Origin: Pseudomonas fluorescens NCIMB 11764 | GTDB lineage: Bacteria; Pseudomonadota; Gammaproteobacteria; Pseudomonadales; Pseudomonadaceae | NCBI RefSeq assembly: GCF_000293885.2 | Contig: NZ_CP010945.1 | Location: 496,001-560,000, forward strand | Length of the DNA: 64,000 bases | Direction of reading: 5' to 3' | In this document: in pieces, positions 27,107-37,394 of the stretch | Numbering within the stretch: position 1 is the stretch's first letter | Layout: each line of letters starts with the position of its first letter | Made by a program: the position numbers and the translations under genes | Notes under the pieces: generated by a model | Told to the model about the DNA's origin: nothing | The model's database searches: none | Seen by the model: the letters and a program-made list of their open reading frames with translations, nothing else

Positions 27107-27432
27107 ACCTTCTCTCCCAGAGCCGTGGTGGCCGCTTTCGGGCTATCGGTCTTGTCGGTGAATTGTGGCTTGGTGCCGATCTTGTAGGTCTCGAGAATCT
27201 CGTAGGTCACGGTGTCGCGGGTGGCGTTGAAGTACTGACGGCAACCGGCGGCGTGAATCCACAGTTCATGGTGCAGACCGCGAGGGTTGTCGCGGAAGAA
27301 CATGTAGTCGCCCCACTCCTCGTCGGTGCAGGTGTTCGGGTCCAGTGGACGCGGGATGTGCGCCTGGCCGGATGCGTGGAATTCCTCTTCGGAGCGCAGT
27401 TCGCCGCAGTGAGGACAGAAGATATGCAACAT
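27103..27432 (-). CDS. soxD: Sarcosine oxidase delta subunit
   Basis: A 109-residue zinc-binding subunit. Metal ligands are visible in HIFCPHCGELR near the N-terminus and in HAAGCRQYF about fifty residues later; the conserved block CTDEEWGDYMFFRDNPRG is typical. It overlaps soxA by four bases and follows soxB by 14. Confidence 0.95.
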   Translation of the reverse strand: MLHIFCPHCGELRSEEEFHASGQAHIPRPLDPNTCTDEEWGDYMFFRDNPRGLHHELWIHAAGCRQYFNATRDTVTYEILETYKIGTKPQFTDKTDSPKAATTALGEKV

Positions 27433-27446
27433 GGGGATTTCTCCTG

Positions 27447-28697
27447 TTAGTGGGCAACCGCAGCAGCGCCGTGTTCGTCGATCAACGCACCGTTGTGGAA
27501 ACGGTCGATGGAGAAAGGTGCGGCCAATGGGTGCATTTCACCCTTGGCCAGGCTTGCGGCAAACACGTTGCCCGAGCCAGGTGTGGCCTTGAAGCCACCG
27601 GTGCCCCAACCGCAGTTGAAAAACATGTTCGGGACCGGGGTTTTCGAAATGATCGGGCAGGCATCCGGCGTGGTGTCGACGATGCCGCCCCACTGACGGT
27701 TCATGCGTACGCGGGACAGCACCGGGAACATCTCGACGATGGCCTGGATGGTGTGCTCGATCACCGGGTACGAACCACGCTGGCCGTAGCCGTTGTAGCC
27801 GTCGATGCCGGCGCCGATCACCAGGTCGCCCTTGTCGGACTGGCTGATGTAGCCGTGCACGGCGTTGGACATGATCACGCTGTCGATAATCGGTTTGATC
27901 GGCTCGGACACCAACGCTTGCAGCGGGTGGGATTCGATCGGCAGACGGAAACCGGCCAGCTTGGCCATGTGCCCGGAGTTACCGGCCGTGACCACACCGA
28001 CGCGCTTGGCGCCAATGAAGCCCTTGTTGGTTTCGACACCGATGCACACGCCGTTTTCCTTGCGGAAGCCGATCACCTCGGTCTGCTGGATCAGGTCCAC
28101 GCCCAGTGCGTCGGCGGCACGGGCAAAGCCCCACGCCACGGCATCGTGACGGGCCACGCCGCCGCGACGCTGAACGGTTGCGCCCATCACCGGGTAGCGA
28201 GTGTTCTTCGAGCAGTCGAGGTACGGGATCTCGTCGGCCACTTGCTTGGCATCGAGCAGTTCACCGTCCACGCCGTTGAGGCGGTTGGCGCTGACCCGAC
28301 GCTCGGAATCACGGATGTCCTGCAGGGTGTGGCACAGGTTGTAGACGCCACGCTGGGAGAACATCACGTTGTAGTTCAGGTCCTGGGAAAGGCCTTCCCA
28401 CAATTTCATTGCGTGTTCGTACAGGTGAGCCGACTCGTCCCACAGGTAGTTGGAGCGAACGATGGTGGTGTTGCGCGCGGTGTTACCGCCGCCCAGCCAG
28501 CCTTTTTCGACCACGGCCACGTTGGTGATGCCGTGCTCCTTGGCCAGGTAGTAAGCCGTGGCGAGACCATGCCCGCCACCGCCGACGATGACCACGTCAT
28601 AGACCTTTTTAGGGGTCGGCGTGCGCCACATCTTCTGCCAGTTTTCGTGATGGCTGAGGGAGTGTTTGAAGAGGCCGAAGCCCGAATAGCGTTGCAT
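27447..28697 (-). CDS. soxB: Sarcosine oxidase beta subunit
   Basis: 416 residues from the second ATG (28697), which is nine bases from GGAG; an ATG at 28703 is too close to that site. The FAD-binding motif [18 protein letters not shown] is near residue 36, and [14 protein letters not shown] follows. His184 in [12 protein letters not shown] is at the place expected for the covalently FMN-linked histidine of heterotetrameric enzymes. It carries out the sarcosine dehydrogenation half-reaction. It lies 23 bases downstream of glyA, so the two are cotranscribed. Confidence 0.94.
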   Translation of the reverse strand: MQRYSGFGLFKHSLSHHENWQKMWRTPTPKKVYDVVIVGGGGHGLATAYYLAKEHGITNVAVVEKGWLGGGNTARNTTIVRSNYLWDESAHLYEHAMKLWEGLSQDLNYNVMFSQRGVYNLCHTLQDIRDSERRVSANRLNGVDGELLDAKQVADEIPYLDCSKNTRYPVMGATVQRRGGVARHDAVAWGFARAADALGVDLIQQTEVIGFRKENGVCIGVETNKGFIGAKRVGVVTAGNSGHMAKLAGFRLPIESHPLQALVSEPIKPIIDSVIMSNAVHGYISQSDKGDLVIGAGIDGYNGYGQRGSYPVIEHTIQAIVEMFPVLSRVRMNRQWGGIVDTTPDACPIISKTPVPNMFFNCGWGTGGFKATPGSGNVFAASLAKGEMHPLAAPFSIDRFHNGALIDEHGAAAVAH

Positions 28698-28720
28698 AGT
28701 CATTTACTCCAAAACCGCGC

Positions 28721-29974
<1,254 letters not shown>

Positions 29975-30007
29975 CGCGTCTCTCCCAGCGGCGGCGGTGC
30001 GCCATTC

Positions 30008-30037
30008 GTCTCGGTGAGGCACGTACCTGTCGGCAGT
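30008..30037 (-). promoter_or_regulatory. Candidate GbdR operator upstream of glyA
   Basis: On the minus strand CTGCCGACA and ACCGAGACG have their CGAC/AGAC cores exactly 21 bases apart, 34 to 63 bases before the glyA start. This resembles the pairs seen before choX and gbcA. The motif is derived by eye from three control regions. Confidence 0.35.
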
Positions 30038-30145
30038 GCCCTTTGATGCGATGGTATGACCGGCGCAGACAGGTCAAATGCCTACGGACGCCACGCAAAG
30101 GTGCGTTTACGACATGGGCTGCAAAGGATGGCCGGCAAAGGCTCT

Positions 30146-30278
30146 TGTGGCGAGGGAGCTTGCTTCCGCTCGGCTGCAAAGCAGTCGTAAAACCGACAAA
30201 CTCGATCTAACTGCAGAATCGCATTTGCTGGGTGTCGGGCTGCCGCGCAGCCCAGCGGGAGCAAGCTCCCTCGCCACA
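30146..30278. repeat. REPIN (family A) between TraX-like gene and glyA
   Basis: TGTGGCGAGGGAGCTTGC at the left and GAGCAAGCTCCCTCGCCACA at the right, with GCTGC(C)GCGCAGCCC inside. The gap 29975-30287 otherwise contains only the glyA promoter region. Confidence 0.9.
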
Positions 30279-30287
30279 GGGCTGGAA

Positions 30288-30998
30288 TCAGGACAGGAGT
30301 TGGCGCAAGGCCAGAAGAACGAGAAAATGTACGGGATAGAGCGCATACGCCCAACGCCGCATCGGCGGCGGTTTGAAATGCCTGGCCTGTCGCAACAAGA
30401 GCAGCCCTGGCAATGGCGCGATCAGGCAAGTGGCGATGCCGAGGATGGCTGCACCATTTCCAAACCTGGCGGAGTGATACAGCACCTCCCATTGGTTGGC
30501 GGCCAGGCAGACCAGTCCGGGTAACAGGCTGAAGTACCAGGGCCGCTTGATCACCAGCAACATGGCCAGCGGCAGCAGAACGCCGAAGAAACCGAACATC
30601 AGTCGCTCCGAGAATAGTGCTGCCACGGTCAGAGCACCCACCGCGAGCAGTCGCGAGTGCAGCGTTTCGTGCCGCCAGCCGCGCGCGACCAGCAGCCCAA
30701 GCGCCAGCGTAGGCAACACGTTCAAGGTGTCCGGATCAGGAATGTACAGCCGGTAGGGAATTTCACTGATGGCGCTGAACAGCAGCAACCAACCCAGATA
30801 ACGCCACTGGCCGTCGGTCGTCGCTGCACCGGCGCGCGACAGATTGGCCGCTATCGCTAAACAAAACCAAGGAAACGCTAGCCTCCCCGGTACATACAGA
30901 ATATCGACGGAATAACCGACATATCGCAGGTGATCGAGCACCATGCTCAATAGCGCCAGCCACTTGAGCAGATCGAGTGCCCCGTCGCGTTGAGTCAT
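30288..30998 (-). CDS. TraX family inner-membrane protein
   Basis: About 236 residues from the ATG at 30998 (an ATG two codons upstream at 31004 is equally possible). The start RDGALDLLKWLALLSMVLDHL is the TraX signature and is followed by about eight hydrophobic helices, including GRLAFPWFCLAIAANLSRA. TraX acetylates F-pilin in conjugative plasmids, but chromosomal homologues without pilin genes are common and their substrate is unknown. No conjugation gene is nearby, and it is divergent from the threonine aldolase gene. Confidence 0.85.
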   Translation of the reverse strand: MTQRDGALDLLKWLALLSMVLDHLRYVGYSVDILYVPGRLAFPWFCLAIAANLSRAGAATTDGQWRYLGWLLLFSAISEIPYRLYIPDPDTLNVLPTLALGLLVARGWRHETLHSRLLAVGALTVAALFSERLMFGFFGVLLPLAMLLVIKRPWYFSLLPGLVCLAANQWEVLYHSARFGNGAAILGIATCLIAPLPGLLLLRQARHFKPPPMRRWAYALYPVHFLVLLALRQLLS

Positions 30999-31135
30999 GT
31001 GCATAATTGCCCGGTGTCCTTGTAATGTTCTGACAGTGACATCCCGTGTGCTCCCCGGACGATCTTCGGTAAAGTGCGCACCATCATTGACCACGAAGCT
31101 CTTCACCATAGGAGCCTCGACCACGGAAGCCGGCC

Positions 31136-32176
31136 ATGACCGACAAGAGCCAACAATTCGCCAGCGACAACTATTCCGGTATCTGCCCTGAAGCCTGGGC
31201 CGCCATGGAACAGGCCAACCACGGCCACCAACGCGCCTATGGCGACGATGAGTGGACCGCTCGCGCGTCCGATCAATTCCGCAAACTGTTCGAAACCGAC
31301 TGCGAAGTGTTCTTCGCCTTCAACGGCACCGCCGCCAACTCCCTGGCCCTGTCGTCGCTGTGCCAGAGTTACCACAGCGTGATCTGCTCGGAAACCGCCC
31401 ACGTCGAAACCGACGAATGCGGCGCGCCGGAATTCTTTTCCAACGGCTCCAAGCTGCTGGTCGCCCGCACCGAAAACGGCAAGCTGACCCCGGAATCGAT
31501 CCGCGAAGTGGCCCTCAAGCGCCAGGACATCCACTACCCGAAACCGCGCGTCGTGACCCTGACCCAGGCCACCGAAGTCGGCAGCATCTACACCCCGGAA
31601 GAAATCCGCGCCATCAGCGCCACCTGCAAAGAGCTGGGCCTGAACCTGCACATGGACGGCGCGCGCTTCTCCAATGCTTGCGCATTCCTTGGCTGCTCGC
31701 CAGCGGACCTGACCTGGAAGGCCGGGGTCGATGTCTTGTGCTTCGGCGGCACGAAAAACGGCATGGCCGTGGGTGAAGCGATTCTGTTCTTCAACCACAA
31801 ACTGGCCGAAGACTTCGACTACCGCTGCAAACAGGCCGGTCAGCTGGCATCCAAGATGCGTTTCCTCTCGGCGCCGTGGGTCGGGATTCTGGAAAACGAC
31901 GCCTGGCTCAAATACGCCCGCCACGCCAACCACTGCGCGCAGTTGCTGGCCGAACTGGTCAGCGACATTCAGGGCGTTGAGTTGATGTTCCCGGTGCAGG
32001 CCAACGGCGTGTTCCTGCAACTCTCGGAACCGGCCATTGCCGCGCTGACCGCCAAGGGCTGGCGCTTCTACACCTTCATCGGCAACGGCGGCGCACGCTT
32101 CATGTGCTCGTGGGACACCGAAGAAGAACGCGTTCGTGAACTGGCGGCGGACATCCGGGAAGTCATGTCCCGCTAA
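31136..32176 (+). CDS. ltaE: Low-specificity L-threonine aldolase
   Basis: A 346-residue fold-type I PLP enzyme. The PLP-binding lysine lies in LCFGGTKNGMAVGEA; NGTAANSLALSSL and LHMDGARFSNA are also conserved. It cleaves threonine or allo-threonine to glycine and acetaldehyde. Its position among glycine and C1 genes fits a role in glycine supply. The equivalent gene neighbours glyA1 in P. aeruginosa. Confidence 0.92.
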   Translation: MTDKSQQFASDNYSGICPEAWAAMEQANHGHQRAYGDDEWTARASDQFRKLFETDCEVFFAFNGTAANSLALSSLCQSYHSVICSETAHVETDECGAPEFFSNGSKLLVARTENGKLTPESIREVALKRQDIHYPKPRVVTLTQATEVGSIYTPEEIRAISATCKELGLNLHMDGARFSNACAFLGCSPADLTWKAGVDVLCFGGTKNGMAVGEAILFFNHKLAEDFDYRCKQAGQLASKMRFLSAPWVGILENDAWLKYARHANHCAQLLAELVSDIQGVELMFPVQANGVFLQLSEPAIAALTAKGWRFYTFIGNGGARFMCSWDTEEERVRELAADIREVMSR

Positions 32177-32196
32177 CCAGCACCCCGATCCCCCCC

Positions 32197-32329
32197 TGTG
32201 GCGAGGGAGCTTGCTCCCGCCCGGCGGCGAAGCCGTCGCAAAAACCGCCATCGCGGTCTGCCTGACAGACCGCATCCTCCGTATTTGGGGCTGCTGCGCA
32301 GCCCAGCGGGAGCAAGCGCCCTCGTCACA
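32197..32329. repeat. REPIN (family A) between ltaE and SDR gene
   Basis: TGTGGCGAGGGAGCTTGC at the left and an inverted, slightly decayed copy (GAGCAAGCGCCCTCGTCACA) at the right. Confidence 0.85.
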
Positions 32330-32421
32330 AAAGCTCACTCGCCACTCACCACAGCCTCTTGGTCTACATTGTCCTGCGAGCCACTCGATTCGCTCAGACA
32401 ATAACAATCAGGAGCGCACGC

Positions 32422-33246
32422 ATGTCCTTACAAGGCAAAACCCTGTTCATTACCGGCGCCAGTCGCGGGATTGGTCGTGAGATCGCACTGCGGGCGGCGC
32501 GGGACGGGGCCAACATTGTGATTGCGGCCAAAAGTGCCGAGCCTCATCCCAAACTGCCGGGTACGATTTTCAGTGTGGCGAAGGAAGTCGAGGACGCAGG
32601 CGGCAAGGCGCTGGCCTTGCAGGTGGATGTGCGTGATGAAGTCGCGGTGCGTCAAGCACTGGCCCAGGCCAACGAACATTTCGGCGGCATTGATGCGCTG
32701 ATCAACAACGCCGGCGCAATCAAGCTGACGGGCGTTCAGCACATCGAACTCAAGCGCTTTGACCTGATGCACCAGATCAACACCCGCGCGGTGTTGCTGT
32801 GCAGTCAGGCTGCCCTGCCCTATCTGAAAAAAAGCAGCGGGCATATCCTCAACCTGTCACCACCGCTCAACCTGGCCACCAAATGGTTCGCCCAATACAG
32901 CCCGTACACCGTGACCAAATACGGCATGAGCATGCTCACGGTGGGCATGAGCGAGGAATTCAGGAACTACGGCATCAGCGTCAATTCGCTGTGGCCGCAG
33001 ACCATGATCGCCACCGCCGCCATCGAGTTTCAGCTGGGGTCACGGGAGTCGTTCAAGCATGCGCGTACGCCGGCGATCATGGCCGATGCGGCCCATGTGA
33101 TCCTGGACAGCAGCGGTCGCAGCATTACTGGGCGGTTGCTGATTGATGAGGAGATTCTGCGAGAGAATGGCGCGACCGAATTTGATCACTACCGCTTTGA
33201 GCCCGGCACCAACGACAAGCTGATGACCGACTTGTTTGTGGACTGA
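32422..33246 (+). CDS. Short-chain dehydrogenase/reductase (HSDL2-like)
   Basis: 274 residues from the ATG at 32422, with AGGAG ten bases upstream. The cofactor motif TGASRGIG is near residue 11, a NAG motif follows (INNAGAI), and the catalytic pair is Y-x3-K in YTVTKYGMSM. The spacing around AAKSAEPHPKLPGTIFS resembles the N-terminal domain of human HSDL2. It is probably a cytosolic NAD(P)-dependent oxidoreductase of unknown substrate, with no visible operon partner. Confidence 0.88.
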   Translation: MSLQGKTLFITGASRGIGREIALRAARDGANIVIAAKSAEPHPKLPGTIFSVAKEVEDAGGKALALQVDVRDEVAVRQALAQANEHFGGIDALINNAGAIKLTGVQHIELKRFDLMHQINTRAVLLCSQAALPYLKKSSGHILNLSPPLNLATKWFAQYSPYTVTKYGMSMLTVGMSEEFRNYGISVNSLWPQTMIATAAIEFQLGSRESFKHARTPAIMADAAHVILDSSGRSITGRLLIDEEILRENGATEFDHYRFEPGTNDKLMTDLFVD

Positions 33247-33258
33247 AGCACCAATCCT

Positions 33259-33348
33259 TGTGGGAGCGAGCCTGCTCGCGATGAGGCCGTCATATCCAAC
33301 AGAGATGTTGACTGACAGACCGCTATCGCGAGCAGGCTCGCTCCCACA
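33259..33348. repeat. REPIN (family TGTGGGAGCGAGCCTGCTCGCGAT)
   Basis: TGTGGGAGCGAGCCTGCTCG at the left and GAGCAGGCTCGCTCCCACA at the right. It fills the convergent gap between the SDR gene and gbcB and ends three bases before the gbcB stop. Confidence 0.9.
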
Positions 33349-33351
33349 GGT

Positions 33352-34452
33352 TTAAAACTCGATGCGCACGTCGCCCTTCGGCACGCTGCAGCACGACAAA
33401 ATATACCCTTCGGCTTCGTCTTCCTCGGTGATCCCGCCGTTGTGGTCCATCTCGACTTCGCCTCCCAGCTTCATCACCTTGCACGTGCCGCAGATCCCCA
33501 TCCCGCAGGCCTTCGGAATCAATAGCCCCAGCTTGGCAGCAGCGGCGTGGACCGTTTCTCCCGGCGCAACGCGAATGCTCTTGCCGGACGCGGTGAATTC
33601 CACTTGATGCAGATCCGCCACATCGATGTCCGGTGCTTCGGCTGCAATTTCGGCTTGCTCCACCGCATCGGCGCGGGCTTCCGGTGGCGTGGCACCGAAG
33701 GACTCCTCGTGATACCGCTTCATGTCGAAACCAGCGGCCTCGAGCATGCGTTTCACAGCGTTCATGTACGGCGTCGGCCCGCAGCAGAACACTTCGCGCT
33801 CAAGGAAGTCCGGTGCCATCAGTTCCAGCATCTTGTGATTCAGGTAACCGCGATAACCGGCCCACGGTTCACCCAGACCATGCTTCTCGCAGATCAGGTG
33901 CAGGCTGAAGTTGTCGATCCGCGACGCCATGTGTTCCAGCTCGCGGTGGTAAATGATGTCCTTGGGCGAACGGGCGCTGTGGATAAACACCATGTCGACG
34001 TTGCCGTTGGTGTCGTAGAACCAGCGCGCCATCGACATCACCGGCGTGATGCCGACACCGCCGCTGAGATAGAGCACTTTCGGCGCGGTGAAATCCATGG
34101 CGTTGAACAGCCCGACCGGCCCGTGTACCGCCAGTTCCTGACCTTCGTGCAAGGTGTCGTGCAACCAGTTCGATACCTTGCCGCCCGGTACGCGCTTGAT
34201 GGTCACCGAAAAGCTGTACGGCACCGATGGCGAGCTGGAAATGGTGTAGGAGCGCATGATCGGCACGCCTTCGATTTCCAGCTCCAGGGTGACAAACTGG
34301 CCCGGCTTGAAGAAGAACAGGATCGGTTGGTCGGCCATAAAGCAGAAGGTGCGCACATCCCAGGTTTCCTGGATGACTTTGACGCAACGGACAATGTGTC
34401 GGCCATTGGCCCAGGTCTGGGTAGTTACCGGATTCAGGAAGCTGTTGGACAT
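33352..34452 (-). CDS. gbcB: Glycine betaine monooxygenase reductase subunit
   Basis: 366 residues from the ATG at 34452 (GTGGAG six bases upstream; an in-frame GTG/ATG at 34464 is less well placed). An FAD-binding domain (MRSYTISSSPS) and NAD-binding domain (YLSGGVGITPVMSMAR, CGPTPYMNAVKRML) are followed by a C-terminal plant-type [2Fe-2S] ferredoxin domain with CGMGICGTCKVMKLGG and a final ILSCCSVP. It passes electrons from NADH to the Rieske oxygenase GbcA. The two genes are divergent, unlike many oxygenase pairs. Confidence 0.95.
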   Translation of the reverse strand: MSNSFLNPVTTQTWANGRHIVRCVKVIQETWDVRTFCFMADQPILFFFKPGQFVTLELEIEGVPIMRSYTISSSPSVPYSFSVTIKRVPGGKVSNWLHDTLHEGQELAVHGPVGLFNAMDFTAPKVLYLSGGVGITPVMSMARWFYDTNGNVDMVFIHSARSPKDIIYHRELEHMASRIDNFSLHLICEKHGLGEPWAGYRGYLNHKMLELMAPDFLEREVFCCGPTPYMNAVKRMLEAAGFDMKRYHEESFGATPPEARADAVEQAEIAAEAPDIDVADLHQVEFTASGKSIRVAPGETVHAAAAKLGLLIPKACGMGICGTCKVMKLGGEVEMDHNGGITEEDEAEGYILSCCSVPKGDVRIEF

Positions 34453-34522
34453 GCTGTTCTCCACCGCCGATGGTCGGCCTTATGTTGGCGATTCTGCGTA
34501 TAGCGTGAACCACCCATTTACC

Positions 34523-34553
34523 TATCTGCGACATTCACATACTTATCGCGACC
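34523..34553 (+). promoter_or_regulatory. Candidate GbdR operator in the gbcA/gbcB divergent region
   Basis: ATCTGCGACA at 34524 and TATCGCGACC at 34544 form a direct repeat with the CGAC cores 20 bases apart. It sits about midway between the two starts (gap 34453-34735). AraC-family regulators bind such paired direct repeats, and gbcA and gbcB are established GbdR targets in P. aeruginosa; the site itself is inferred. Confidence 0.45.
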
Positions 34554-34735
34554 AGCCCCCAACTACCGAGGGTTGCGCGTCGGGAACAGATTGGGCCATG
34601 TCGCCCATGGATAAGGTTCTGGGTAGCGCCGGCCCCACACTCGCCCCATACCAAGACACACTCTTTACACCCTTGCGTAGCAAACCTGATTAGCCACTTT
34701 CGCCGGCCACACAGAATGGCCTTGAGGATTAAATG

Positions 34736-36031
34736 ATGGACGTCACCACTACCCTGAGCCTGGGCGATCCACTGGAACCCGCACGCAAGGCCACTGCGCA
34801 GATGCTGCAAGAGCGCGAGCGTACTTTCTCGCTGCCGCAGCCGTTTTACTCTGACGAGCGGCTGTTTGATATCGACATGCAGGAAATCTTCCAGAAAGAG
34901 TGGTTGATTGCCGGCATGACCTGCGAAATCCCGACCAAGGGCAACTACCTGACCCTGCAGGTCGGCAAGAACCCGATCATCGTGATTCGCGGCGCCGAAG
35001 GCGTGGTGCATGCGTTCCACAACGTCTGCCGTCACCGCGGTTCGCGGCTGTGCACCAGTGAAAAGGGCAAGGTCGCCAAGCTGGTCTGCCACTACCACCA
35101 GTGGACGTACGAGCTGGATGGCCGCCTGCTGTTCGCCGGCACCGAAATGGGCGCCGATTTCGACATGAAGCAGTACGGCCTCAAACCGGTGAACGTGAAG
35201 ACCGCCGGCGGCTACATCTTCATCAGCCTGTCGGAGAATCCGCCGGCCATCGATGACTTCCTGTCGACGCTGAACCATTACATGGAACCGTACGACATGG
35301 AGAACACCAAGGTGGCGGTGCAAACCACCTTGATGGAAAAGGCCAACTGGAAACTGGTCCTGGAAAACAACCGCGAGTGCTACCACTGCAACGCGTCGCA
35401 CCCGGAACTGCTGAAAACCCTGCTGGAATGGGACGACGTCACCGACCCGCGCGCCGACCAGGCGTTCAAGGACCACGTCGCTGCCTCCGCCGCTGCCTGG
35501 GAAGCCGAGAAGATTCCTTACGCCCACGCCAGCTTCGGCCTGCGTAATCGCATCGTGCGTATGCCGCTGCTCAAGGGCACCGTGTCGATGACCATGGATG
35601 GCAAACAGGGCTGTGCCAAACTCATGGGCCGCATCAAGAACCCGGACCTGGGCTCGATGCGCATCCTGCACCTGCCGCACTCGTGGAACCACTGCATGGG
35701 CGACCACATCATTGTCTTCACGGTGTGGCCGATCAGCGCGCAGGAAACCATGGTCACCACCAAGTGGATCGTCCACAAGGATGCCGTTGAAGGCGTGGAC
35801 TACGACGTGGAGCGCATGCGCCAGGTCTGGGATGCGACCAACGACCAGGACCGTCGCCTGGCTGAAGAGAACCAGCGCGGGATCAACTCCACCGCGTACC
35901 AGCCTGGGCCTTACTCGAAGACTTATGAGTTTGGCGTGGTGAACTTTGTGGACTGGTACAGCGAGCGGTTGCTGAACAACCTGGGCGCGGAACCTGCGCC
36001 TTACCTCAAAGGGGTTCCGGTTCAGGGCTGA
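34736..36031 (+). CDS. gbcA: Glycine betaine monooxygenase, Rieske oxygenase subunit
   Basis: 431 residues from the second of two adjacent ATGs, which is better spaced from GAGGA. The Rieske [2Fe-2S] ligands are Cys98/His100 (CRHRGSRLC) and Cys118/His121 (CHYHQW). The mononuclear iron site includes His217 and His222 in ENNRECYHCNASHPE. With GbcB it demethylates glycine betaine to dimethylglycine, releasing formaldehyde. A strong hairpin terminator follows the gene. Confidence 0.96.
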   Translation: MDVTTTLSLGDPLEPARKATAQMLQERERTFSLPQPFYSDERLFDIDMQEIFQKEWLIAGMTCEIPTKGNYLTLQVGKNPIIVIRGAEGVVHAFHNVCRHRGSRLCTSEKGKVAKLVCHYHQWTYELDGRLLFAGTEMGADFDMKQYGLKPVNVKTAGGYIFISLSENPPAIDDFLSTLNHYMEPYDMENTKVAVQTTLMEKANWKLVLENNRECYHCNASHPELLKTLLEWDDVTDPRADQAFKDHVAASAAAWEAEKIPYAHASFGLRNRIVRMPLLKGTVSMTMDGKQGCAKLMGRIKNPDLGSMRILHLPHSWNHCMGDHIIVFTVWPISAQETMVTTKWIVHKDAVEGVDYDVERMRQVWDATNDQDRRLAEENQRGINSTAYQPGPYSKTYEFGVVNFVDWYSERLLNNLGAEPAPYLKGVPVQG

Positions 36032-36045
36032 CCGATCCCCGGGAC

Positions 36046-36080
36046 AAAAAAACCGCGAACATGTTTCGCGGTTTTTTATT
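36046..36080 (+). terminator. Rho-independent terminator of gbcA
   Basis: AAAACCGCGAA-CATG-TTTCGCGGTTTTTTATT: perfect stem with a T-tract, 15 bases after the gbcA stop. Confidence 0.93.
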
Positions 36081-36081
36081 G

Positions 36082-36715
36082 TTCAAATTTCGACCAATTG
36101 CTTTAGAGCCGCTGCGGATAGGGGGCTGTAGCGGTTAGCGAACAAGTTATCCACACCTCCACCCACAGCAAATGGGGACAACTCGGTTTATCGCCCCCAT
36201 ATTCGTCACGGAAACTGAAGAAAATCCGTGACTTATCCAGAAGCAGGGTTTTCAGCAACGATTGGTTGTTTTTTGATCTGATTCTTGCAGGCCACGGTTT
36301 TAAAGGCTCACAGAGGATGGCGAACACCTTATCCACAGAAGCGCCAACAGACTTTGGGGGCAACTTTGGCGAGTCTGTGGAAAACCTTCGAAAGCCGCGA
36401 TAAATCGGGGTTTGCGAAAGGTTTATCCGCGTAAATCGGCTATTTGGTTGTTTTTTGATCAGACGCCTGACAGGCCCGGTTTATATGGCCTGTAGCGGAC
36501 AGCGAACATCTTATCCACAGAAGCGCCAACAGAGATTGGGGGCAAGTATTGCCGCCCGCATCAACTTATCCTCGGGAAAAAGCCCGAAAAAACCGTAAGT
36601 TAGGCTGGTTGTTTTTTGTACGAAGGCTTGCAGGGCTTTGTTTTCATGGCGTGCAGCGATGGGCGAACATGTTATCCACAGAAGCGCTAACAGGGATTGT
36701 GGGTAACGTCATCGC
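36082..36715. repeat. Non-coding array of ~182-bp repeats, each with a perfect DnaA box
   Basis: TTATCCACA (the DnaA-box consensus) occurs on the plus strand at 36147, 36329, 36511 and 36672, i.e. at intervals of 182, 182 and 161 bases. In the last three units the box is followed by GAAGCGC(C/T)AACAG and then a G-rich TTGGGGGCAA-like segment, and is preceded by exactly 65 bases from GGTTGTTTTTTG (36264, 36446, 36607). The first unit is degenerate. Weaker boxes lie between them (TTATCCAGA 36233, TTATCCGCG 36423, TTATCCTCG 36566), and in the last unit an inverted near-box TGTGGGTAA is at 36698. No protein-coding gene is credible here. The layout suggests a DnaA-binding or titration site; function is not established. 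Confidence 0.85.
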
Positions 36716-36767
36716 AACCTGTTGAAACAGGACAGGATCGCCAGCGTCGCTTGGCGGTCCAGTCCCA

Positions 36768-37334
36768 CTAGGGCCACTGCATGAGGTAGGCCTCACCGGT
36801 CACCCGAATCATCGGGTGAGGGGTGATCTGGCAGGTATCGACGATTCGAAAGCCATGGCGCTCGTAGAACCGACGGGCGCCGGTGTTGACGGCGTAGTCG
36901 ATCAGGCTCAACCCCTTGAGGCCCAACTGGCGGGCGCGCTCGTGAGCATGGGCAAGAAACTGCTTGCCCAGCCCCTGATTGCGCCAGCCTTCGTGCAGCG
37001 CCAGGCTGGAGATGTAGAGCGTATCGGGGATTTCCATGTCGGCATACGGCGCCAGCACCGGGTCGGTGGTGGGTTCGGCCAGGGGATCGTGGCGCATCGT
37101 GTAGCTGTGCATCATGCCGATGACCTGCCCGTCCGCTACGGCAATGAGGCAGTTCTGATAAGAAAAATCGACATCGTCGCGGGCATAACGACTAGCGCCC
37201 ACGTCCAATAGATCCTGGTCGGGCTCTGCCAGCTGGCTCCAGATGTAATCCGCAGCACCCTCTGACGAAATCTGGAACAGACGAGCAATCTCTCGCGCAT
37301 CAGTGCGCTGAGCCGAGCGGAATTCAACGGTCAT
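36768..37334 (-). CDS. GNAT family N-acetyltransferase
   Basis: 188 residues from the ATG at 37334. The acetyl-CoA binding region is WRNQGLGKQFLAHAHERARQ (the Q/R-x-x-G-x-G/A pattern), preceded by LYISSLALHEG and followed by VNTGARRFYERHGF. The substrate cannot be named. It follows etfB by about 60 bases beyond a REP on the same strand, so it lies downstream of the dgc operon and might be read through from it. Confidence 0.9.
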   Translation of the reverse strand: MTVEFRSAQRTDAREIARLFQISSEGAADYIWSQLAEPDQDLLDVGASRYARDDVDFSYQNCLIAVADGQVIGMMHSYTMRHDPLAEPTTDPVLAPYADMEIPDTLYISSLALHEGWRNQGLGKQFLAHAHERARQLGLKGLSLIDYAVNTGARRFYERHGFRIVDTCQITPHPMIRVTGEAYLMQWP

Positions 37335-37344
37335 TGTTGTTCCT

Positions 37345-37372
37345 TGTGGGAGCGGGCTTGCTCGCTCCCACA
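37345..37372. repeat. Single REP hairpin between etfB and GNAT gene
   Basis: TGTGGGAGCGGGCTTGCTCG followed by CTCCCACA: one palindromic REP with no partner. Confidence 0.8.
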
Positions 37373-37394
37373 TTTGATGTGTGGTGGTTGTGAG

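Noticed and set aside
24032..27187. A ~1050-codon plus-strand frame antisense to soxA
   Set aside because: Same antisense effect of high GC at third positions; soxA itself is certain from domains and operon overlap.
36103..36363. Short minus-strand frame in the DnaA-box array
   Set aside because: It crosses repeat units, has no ribosome site and no conserved pattern; the repeats are better explained as DNA sites.
36082..36715. This is the chromosomal origin oriC itself
   Set aside because: No dnaA, dnaN, rpmH, rnpA or gidA genes are near; pseudomonad origins flank dnaA. Only an oriC-like or titration role remains possible.
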